Positions 6,136 through 11,303 of a DNA stretch of 11,303 nucleotides are shown piece by piece. Source of the stretch: Candidatus Sumerlaeota bacterium (GTDB lineage Bacteria > Sumerlaeota > Sumerlaeia > SLMS01). The stretch covers positions 1 to 11,303 of the forward strand of contig JADZDZ010000279.1 in NCBI GenBank assembly GCA_020850785.1, in the 5' to 3' direction. The stretch's first letter is position 1; every line of letters starts with the position of its first letter. The notes beneath the pieces were generated by a model. The model was not told the DNA's origin. It saw nothing but the letters and a program-made list of their open reading frames with translations, and did no database searches. The position numbers were made by a program, and so were the translations under genes.

Positions 6136-9100
6136 CACATTCCTCCCTGCGCCGCGTCATCCGATGCGGCATCCGGCGACAAGCCCGCCTGCGGCGCCGG
6201 AACCGCCTGATTCCCCGTCGCCGTCGCATACTGCGATTGAAGGAAGCTCGTGATCGCGCGGCACAGATGCGCAGCATACAGCGACGGCGATTCACAGTTG
6301 TTTTCGTCCAGCAGTTTCTTCAGGTCCTCCCAGCGTTCCAGCCGCGCGTAGGTCTTCGCCAGCAGGCAGCGGCCCTGCAAATCCATCGGCGGCGCCGGCG
6401 CTGCGGCCTTCTTCCGCCGCTCCAGCCAGAACAACGCCTCGTCAAGGTTTCGGAAGTTCGCAAAGGCCGCCACCCCCGCGATCTGGTAGTTGATCGCGTC
6501 CTGTTTTCCCAGCGTGATCAACTCCTCGCGCAACCGCACCTTGTCGCGATTCTGCTCGTCCGTTTCCGCCGGAAGGAACAACTGGTACGACTTCACCAAC
6601 GCCGGCGGAACGCTCGCGCCCACGCCTTGCAGCAGCTTGCGCGCCTCCGCGTAGTCCCGCTGCTCCATCGCAATGTTCACGCGCACCATTTGCAGAAAAT
6701 CACGCCGTGTCTTGTTCCCTTCCGCGCCCGCCATCTGCTCCTGCACGATCTGCCGCGCCTTCTCCACGTTCCCGTTGCGAATCAACGTGTACGCGTACGT
6801 CACCTGATAGTCGGGATTGTTCGGCACCGCCTCCGCGATCTGCTGCATCTTCATCAGCGCATCCTGGTTTTCATCCAGCGACAGCGCATCCATCACACGG
6901 CTCAGCACGTTCTGCTCGAAGAACTGCGGATGGAAATGATGCATTGTTCCCAGATACCGCACGATCTCCGAAAAATTCGTGCGGGGATTTTGTTCGCGAA
7001 TCTGGATCAGGTTCAACATCGCGTAGGCGTCGCCGGGATTCATGCTCACCGCGCGCACGAGGTCCTCAATCCAATGCACCTGATAATCGCGCCGCTTGTC
7101 GTCCCCCGCATTCTGCGCCAGAATCCGATAAATCTCCGAACGCCGCAGGTACAGGCCGTTGAAGTATTCCTCCCCCAGCGCCATGTTCAGGTCGTGAATC
7201 CCCCCCTGGGCGATCGCGTCCGCCTGCGCGCGTGTCTTCGCCGCCAATTCAAACGCCCCCGCCTTCGCCTGCGCATCCGCCGCCTCGTAGGCATCCGTCG
7301 CGCGCAGGAACGCCACGATCCCGTTTGTGCGATTCGCCGGCCCGCTGATCCACAGGTCCCGCCGCGCCATGAACGCATCATTGTAGCCATGCACCAGCGC
7401 CTGGTGATTCTGCTCCGGATTCGCCTGAAATTGTGAAAGGTAATTCGTCGCGCGCACCAGCAGCACTTCCGCCGTCTGGAAACGATTCATCCCCGACGCC
7501 AGCAGCGCCACCAGCGCCGCCCCCATCGCCGCCGCAATCAACACCCCCGCGCACAGGAACACAACGCGCCCCCCCCGCGTCACCGAGAAGCGCAACATCC
7601 GCCCAGACCGCGACGCCTCCGGCTGCTTCGAGGCCAACTCCTCGTCCATCAACGGATGCACCGGAAAATTCCACAACCGGTCCCCCGCGCTCCAGATCGC
7701 CATCAGCACCACCAGCGTCAGCGCCAGTGGCGGAATCCGCAGCGGAAAATCCACGAACGCGTGCAGCAGGTACGCCAGCATCGCGCAGAAAATCGCCGCC
7801 TGCACCGCGATGTGATGCGGCATCAACGTCCGCTGGTACGCACGCCATCCTCCGTAAATCAGGAACAGTAATCCCGTGATCCCGATCGCAACGCCGATGA
7901 TTCCCGTTTCAATCAACGTCTGCAGATAATCATTATGCGCCTGGTAACTGCGCCGGTCCGTCGGCGCCAAAATCGACCGGTCATTGTGCAGGAAATACTG
8001 CCCCTGCGCCTCCGGATAAACGTACTGGAAGGTTCCCCAACCCGTCCCCACCAGCGGCGAGCGCGGAACCAATTCCGCCAGGGAAACCACAAGGATTCTC
8101 AGCCGCGTTTCCGTCAGCAGCCTCTTCGTGCGGAACTCCCCCAACCGCTTCGTCAACGTCACGTCCCGCCGATACAGCGGATTGTAACTCGAAGGAATCA
8201 ACTGCGTCAGCACCACGAACGCCACCGCCACCGGCAACCATATATACAGCCGCGATTTCCTCAGCAGCACCGACCGCCGATACAGCATGAACACCATCAG
8301 CCCGCCGCACACCACGCAGATCGGCAGCACCGCGCGGCTTTGCGCCAGAATCATCGCCAGCACCATCAGCAGCACGCAGAACAGCAACAGCGACCGGAAC
8401 AACTGCCGCCGCCGCGGCTGCACCGAAACCATCCACATCAGCGCAATCAGCAGCGGTGCCATCAGGAAGCTGGACACCCCCGTGTTGTGCCCGATGAACG
8501 CGCCCAGATTGTTCCGCGTCTCATCCGGCGCCCACTTCGGCCACACCGCCATCAGCGGACCGAATCCCACCTTCTGGAAAATCACCGTCAGCGCATTCAC
8601 CAACCCCAGAATCACCATCAGTGCGAGAATCTTGTTCACGAAGGGGCGCTCGCGAATGATGTCCTCCGCGATCAGGAAGAAGAACAGCGCAAACGCCACC
8701 TGCATCCACGACACGATCGAATGGAAGAAACCCGCGCCACCCAGCGTCGCCAGATACGCCGCCAGCCCCGTCCCCTTCATCGCCAGCGCCTTGCCGCTCA
8801 GCACCTGCGCCTCCAGCGGCGCCGTCGGAGGCCAGAACAACAACGACGCCAGCGCGTACATCAGGAACACCGCGATTGTCATCATCGGCACCCAACGATG
8901 CGCCCGCGCCTTCGTCTCATTCGGCACATGATCCGGCGTCACGATGAACTCGCGCCCCGTCAATCCCTCCACCACCCGCGTCGCCGCATAACCCAGAATC
9001 ATCGCCATCCCCAGCACGAACCACGCGCTGAACTTTGATTCCAGCACCGGCCAACTGCTTTGAATGTAGGGCGAAAGCTGATCCTCGAAAAAATACCCAG

Positions 9101-9356
9101 CGCCCGACCAATACTCCTGCAGGCCCGCAAACCAGTCCCGGATCGACACCAGCGCCGGAACGCCAAGGTTGAAATGGTACATCATCGGCACCGCCACCAG
9201 CGTCGCCAGCAGGCACAACTCCGTCCACTTCTTCAGCAGCGCCCCAAGCGTCCACAGCCCATCGTGCTGCGACAAAAGCAGCGCGTCACTCCCCGCATCG
9301 AGCTGCCCGCCCCACGGTTTCTTCACTGATGCCGATGTCGCGCTCGTCCGATCCAT
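6135..9356 (-). CDS. Large O-antigen ligase-like membrane protein with C-terminal helical (TPR-like) repeats
   Basis: This 1073-residue protein consists of a polytopic membrane module and a long soluble tail. Hydrophobic segments lie near 43-60, 110-127, 156-174, 200-229, 242-262, 296-312, 320-338, 343-358, 368-387, 478-502, 517-540, 542-556 and 598-620. The large loop at about 390-477 ends in the family-typical AHNDYLQTLIETGIIGVAIG (473-492). LAQSRAVLP (337-345) resembles the conserved Arg segment of the O-antigen ligase/Wzy family (PF04932). Residues about 625-1045 are alpha-helical, with TPR-like pairs such as NPDYQVTYAYTLIRNGNVEK (847-866) and the helices around 890-910, 965-980 and 995-1015. 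A low-complexity Ala/Pro tail ends the protein. Family members of 400-500 residues lack this tail, and ligases with C-terminal TPRs are known in several phyla. The expected role is transfer or polymerisation of lipid-linked glycan at the outer membrane face, with the repeats contacting a partner or acceptor. The ATG at 9356 has no clear Shine-Dalgarno sequence. This is the first gene of the operon. Confidence 0.88.
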   Translation of the reverse strand: MDRTSATSASVKKPWGGQLDAGSDALLLSQHDGLWTLGALLKKWTELCLLATLVAVPMMYHFNLGVPALVSIRDWFAGLQEYWSGAGYFFEDQLSPYIQSSWPVLESKFSAWFVLGMAMILGYAATRVVEGLTGREFIVTPDHVPNETKARAHRWVPMMTIAVFLMYALASLLFWPPTAPLEAQVLSGKALAMKGTGLAAYLATLGGAGFFHSIVSWMQVAFALFFFLIAEDIIRERPFVNKILALMVILGLVNALTVIFQKVGFGPLMAVWPKWAPDETRNNLGAFIGHNTGVSSFLMAPLLIALMWMVSVQPRRRQLFRSLLLFCVLLMVLAMILAQSRAVLPICVVCGGLMVFMLYRRSVLLRKSRLYIWLPVAVAFVVLTQLIPSSYNPLYRRDVTLTKRLGEFRTKRLLTETRLRILVVSLAELVPRSPLVGTGWGTFQYVYPEAQGQYFLHNDRSILAPTDRRSYQAHNDYLQTLIETGIIGVAIGITGLLFLIYGGWRAYQRTLMPHHIAVQAAIFCAMLAYLLHAFVDFPLRIPPLALTLVVLMAIWSAGDRLWNFPVHPLMDEELASKQPEASRSGRMLRFSVTRGGRVVFLCAGVLIAAAMGAALVALLASGMNRFQTAEVLLVRATNYLSQFQANPEQNHQALVHGYNDAFMARRDLWISGPANRTNGIVAFLRATDAYEAADAQAKAGAFELAAKTRAQADAIAQGGIHDLNMALGEEYFNGLYLRRSEIYRILAQNAGDDKRRDYQVHWIEDLVRAVSMNPGDAYAMLNLIQIREQNPRTNFSEIVRYLGTMHHFHPQFFEQNVLSRVMDALSLDENQDALMKMQQIAEAVPNNPDYQVTYAYTLIRNGNVEKARQIVQEQMAGAEGNKTRRDFLQMVRVNIAMEQRDYAEARKLLQGVGASVPPALVKSYQLFLPAETDEQNRDKVRLREELITLGKQDAINYQIAGVAAFANFRNLDEALFWLERRKKAAAPAPPMDLQGRCLLAKTYARLERWEDLKKLLDENNCESPSLYAAHLCRAITSFLQSQYATATGNQAVPAPQAGLSPDAASDDAAQGGM
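6141..6148 (-). promoter_or_regulatory. Strong ribosome binding site inside the upstream gene
   Basis: AGGGAGGA lies within the last codons of the large ligase-like gene. Its GGAGG core is six bases before the ATG at 6135, an optimal distance, and this decides the start of the 135-residue gene. It is the best Shine-Dalgarno match found before any start in the window. It would allow translation of the small protein both by re-initiation and independently. Confidence 0.75.
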
Positions 9357-9431
9357 AAGACGCGAACAGCCTTTGTCTTCGCGCCATCAAAGCCAAGGCG
9401 ATTGTGATGGTTTTCAAGCGCACTCCGCGCC
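9357..9431. other. Intergenic gap between the protease gene and the polysaccharide operon
   Basis: This 75-base gap lies between two minus-strand genes. Reading the minus strand, I see only short inverted repeats of four or five bases, such as CATCA with TGATG, and no T-tract, so there is no convincing terminator. TTGAAA at about the right place could be a -35 box, but no acceptable -10 lies 16-18 bases downstream. Whether the two units share a transcript is undecided. Confidence 0.4.
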
Positions 9432-11303
9432 TCACGGCCGGTCCATCCACTCCTTGCTCCTCTTCTTGAACGAATCCACCGAACGATCCGGCGTGTCCTT
9501 TGGCTTCGTCGGCACCGTGAACTTCTTGTTCTTCATCTCGTCCAGAAGGTACTCGATCGCGCGATCCAACTGCGGATCGCGGCCCGCCACTTCATCCTCC
9601 GGCGTCAGGTCCACCTCAAAGCTCTTGTCCGGCTCCACACCGTAGTTTTCCAACCCATAGCCCTTTTCCAAATCGACAAAGGCGAATTCGGGCACGCTGA
9701 TGCCGCTGCCATCCACGAATTTCGTGTGGTTGCGAATGCCAACGATGCCGCCCCAGGTCCGCTTCCCAATCAACGGCCCCAGCTTGAAATGCCGGAAGCT
9801 GTCCGGGAAGATGTCGCCGTCCGAACCCGCATACTCATTGATCAGGCACGCCATCGGCCCAACGAACGCGCGCGCGGGATAACGTTCCTCAAAATCAAAA
9901 TTCCGCGTCACCATCAGCGCGTACAACTGCTCCTTCAGCCGGCGGATGATCAACTGGCTCACGTTCCCACCACCGTTCCAGCGCACGTCCACCACCATCG
10001 CCTTGCGTCGCGACTGCGGCATGAACTCGCGGAAGAACGCCGTCAGCCCCGCCGTCCCCATGTCCGGCAGGTACACGTAGCCGATCTCCCCGTTGGATTT
10101 GCTTTCCACGTACTCCCGGTTGCGTTTCACCCAATCATATTCCCGCAGCTTCGTTTCATCCCTGAGCAGTCGCACGCGATAAGTCTTGGCCGTCGTCGTC
10201 GTCGCATCGTCCGCGATCTTCAGCAACACCTCCTCGCCCGCGAGCCCCCAGAAATGCGACAGCGGATCAACATCCGGCGTCACCTTCCGCCCGTTCACCT
10301 CCAGCAACACCGCACCATCGGGAATCCGCAGCGCATCCTTCGTGCTGAACGGCGAAGCGAGGTTCGGCGACCAGCGTTCCCCGCGATAAATTTTCTTCAT
10401 CACCACCAGCGACGGATTCGTGTTCACGTCGAAATCCACCCCCAGCAGTCCCGTATCCACCGAGCGCCCCGTCGGCCCGTCGCCATTTCCCATCACATAC
10501 GTGTGGCCGTGGCCCAGTTCGCTGATCAGCGCCCCGATCACGTCCGTCAACTCCGTGCGCGAGGAAAGCCGCTCCAGCAGCGGCTTGTACTGCTCGTACT
10601 CCATCGCCCAATCGACCTTCGCCATGTCGCTCGCGTAGAAATAATCACGGTTGTAACGGAACGCCTCCCGCAGGATTTGCCCCCATTCCTTCCGCGGATC
10701 GACGAACAGATGGATGCGCCCAAGGCTCGGCGCATCGTCATCATCCGTCCCCCGCGCCGCAGACGTCGCCGCTACGCGATACACGTCACCCACGCGATAG
10801 CCGATGTGCTCGCGGTTCCGCGAAATGGAGTAGCTTTCACACTTCGCAGCGAAGACCTCCGCCTTCGGCTTCTCCTTCGTGTATGTATAGACATAGAGCG
10901 CCGACTCCTCGTCCTCGCCGGCGAAGAAGAAAACGCGGTCCTTCGCCGCGCTCAGGCCGCTGATCTCCCCCGCGTCGCCGGGGAACTCGATCTGCCGCGC
11001 CAGAATCCCGTCGAAGTCGATCTTCGTCTCCGGAACCTTCTTCTCTTCCTTCTTTTCCTTTTCCTTCTTCCCCGCGCTCTTCTGCGGCTTCTTCGCGGTG
11101 CCGCTTGTATCCCCGTCGCCGGACTTCGCCGCCTCCCGCTTCAGTGAATCCGTCGTCTTGTCGTCCTCCTTCTTCGGCTGCTCCTTTTTCTTCTTCTTCT
11201 CCTCCCGCTCCTTCTTTTCCTTTTCCTCCTTCTCCTTCGCCTTCTTCGCGTCCGCCTCCTCGTAGGAATCCTTCTGGTGGAACGGATTCTCCACGTCCTT
11301 CGT
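9432..11303 (-). CDS. Tricorn-type S41 protease, C-terminal 623 residues (runs off right edge)
   Basis: This is the C-terminal part of a bacterial tricorn-family serine protease (MEROPS S41), which cleaves peptides and may finish the work of larger proteases such as Lon. The frame is open to the window edge. The GTG at 11294 is an internal Val (TKDVENPFHQ), not a start, and the N-terminal beta-propeller is outside. In visible order (numbered from the edge) come a Lys/Glu-rich linker (about 10-92), a short propeller-like stretch (95-190), and a helical C1 region with FVDPRKEWGQILREAFRYNR (200-219). The catalytic His follows in ELGHGHTYV (His267), then a PDZ-like segment (about 285-380) and the S41 core. 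The core has VDVRWNGGGN (439-448), the nucleophile in NEYAGSDGD (Ser494) and the acid in ENYGVEPD (Glu552). The residue before the His is Gly, where Thermoplasma tricorn has the catalytic-tetrad Ser745. Whether it acts in cytoplasm or periplasm cannot be told without the N terminus. Confidence 0.93.
   Translation of the reverse strand, partial: TKDVENPFHQKDSYEEADAKKAKEKEEKEKKEREEKKKKKEQPKKEDDKTTDSLKREAAKSGDGDTSGTAKKPQKSAGKKEKEKKEEKKVPETKIDFDGILARQIEFPGDAGEISGLSAAKDRVFFFAGEDEESALYVYTYTKEKPKAEVFAAKCESYSISRNREHIGYRVGDVYRVAATSAARGTDDDDAPSLGRIHLFVDPRKEWGQILREAFRYNRDYFYASDMAKVDWAMEYEQYKPLLERLSSRTELTDVIGALISELGHGHTYVMGNGDGPTGRSVDTGLLGVDFDVNTNPSLVVMKKIYRGERWSPNLASPFSTKDALRIPDGAVLLEVNGRKVTPDVDPLSHFWGLAGEEVLLKIADDATTTTAKTYRVRLLRDETKLREYDWVKRNREYVESKSNGEIGYVYLPDMGTAGLTAFFREFMPQSRRKAMVVDVRWNGGGNVSQLIIRRLKEQLYALMVTRNFDFEERYPARAFVGPMACLINEYAGSDGDIFPDSFRHFKLGPLIGKRTWGGIVGIRNHTKFVDGSGISVPEFAFVDLEKGYGLENYGVEPDKSFEVDLTPEDEVAGRDPQLDRAIEYLLDEMKNKKFTVPTKPKDTPDRSVDSFKKRSKEWMDRP
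11027..11277 (-). repeat. Low-complexity Lys/Glu linker coded by long purine tracts
   Basis: This part of the protease gene codes for a highly charged, Lys/Glu-dominated linker with almost no hydrophobic residues. On the + strand it appears as uninterrupted pyrimidine runs of 38 bases (11036-11073), 26 bases (11181-11206) and 31 bases (11208-11238). Charged linkers at this place are familiar in bacterial tricorn relatives. The exact length is likely to vary between strains by slippage, which is inference. Confidence 0.85.

Larger units (their letters stand above)
3156..9356 (-). other. Putative surface-polysaccharide operon of four overlapping genes
   Basis: Four minus-strand genes follow each other with overlaps and no gaps, in transcription order: ligase-like protein with helical-repeat tail (9356-6135), small unknown protein (6135-5728), second O-antigen polymerase/ligase-like protein (5728-4256), and GT4 glycosyltransferase (4268-3156). 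The junctions are TGATG, TGATG and a 13-base overlap, which is strong evidence of co-transcription and translational coupling. No flippase, initiating sugar-phosphate transferase or nucleotide-sugar enzyme lies inside the window, so the glycan cannot be named. The tricorn-type protease gene is 75 bases upstream on the same strand and could share the transcript. No clear promoter is visible in that gap. Confidence 0.8.

Noticed and set aside
6136..6138. GTG start of the 135-residue gene
   Set aside because: Only three bases separate it from GGAGG. The ATG immediately after has the optimal six-base spacing.
6018..9038. Long + strand open frames (6018-7436 and 7935-9038) opposite the large ligase-like gene
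   Set aside because: Same Arg/His/Gln-rich composition, no plausible starts with ribosome binding sites, and clear membrane-protein coding on the minus strand.
9357..9431. Promoter with TTGAAA as -35 box ahead of the polysaccharide operon
   Set aside because: No -10-like hexamer occurs 16-18 bases downstream, so a promoter is not supported from sequence.
9726..11147. A 473-codon open frame on the + strand opposite the tricorn-type protease
   Set aside because: Its translation is dominated by Arg, His, Pro, Leu and Gln with no family motif, and the opposite strand holds a certain gene. It is a by-product of high GC and codon bias.
11292..11294. GTG at 11294 as start of the protease
   Set aside because: The frame continues upstream to the edge (Thr-Lys-Asp-Val), and tricorn relatives have a propeller before this segment. 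It is an internal valine codon.
1..11303. CRISPR arrays, tRNA or rRNA genes, insertion sequences, attachment sites
   Set aside because: Looked for spaced direct repeats, cloverleaf-like segments, transposase motifs and terminal inverted repeats. None seen.

Overview
The window is GC-rich bacterial chromosome with high coding density: seven genes and no gap over 200 bases. It holds no RNA genes, insertion sequences, CRISPR arrays or phage genes that I can see. The mix of genes suggests a Gram-negative-type bacterium. It includes a bacterial Lon, a bacterial tricorn-type S41 protease with a long Lys/Glu linker, a large O-antigen-ligase-like protein with a C-terminal helical-repeat tail, and a YkgJ-type cysteine-cluster protein. 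From memory of where such proteins are common, it may belong to the PVC group or a neighbouring uncultured phylum such as Sumerlaeota or Hydrogenedentota. The phylum is a low-confidence inference.

Left part (1-3108): the first 356 codons of lon run leftwards off the window edge, cut just at the ATP-binding P-loop. Divergent from it, across a 199-base gap, lies cdd (cytidine deaminase). It is followed on the same strand by a 455-residue protein with a metal-binding cysteine cluster of the YkgJ type. The gene after that converges on it.

Central part (3156-9356, minus strand): a compact cell-surface polysaccharide operon. In transcription order it encodes a 1073-residue polytopic O-antigen ligase/polymerase-like protein with a C-terminal helical-repeat tail, an unrecognised 135-residue soluble protein, a second polytopic O-antigen polymerase/ligase-like protein (490 residues), and a GT4-type glycosyltransferase (370 residues). 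The three junctions overlap by 1, 1 and 13 bases, and the first has a strong Shine-Dalgarno sequence inside the upstream gene. The four products are therefore probably made together. The likely division of labour is sugar addition at the cytoplasmic face by the glycosyltransferase, and polymerisation and/or transfer of a lipid-linked glycan at the outer face by the two membrane proteins. The role of the small protein is open.

Right part (9432-11303, minus strand): the C-terminal 623 residues of a tricorn-type protease, running in from beyond the right edge. It lies 75 bases upstream of the polysaccharide operon and may or may not share its transcript.

The most interesting part is the translationally coupled module with two different Wzy/WaaL-type proteins flanking a small protein of unknown family. 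Nothing in the window is clearly a wholly new system.
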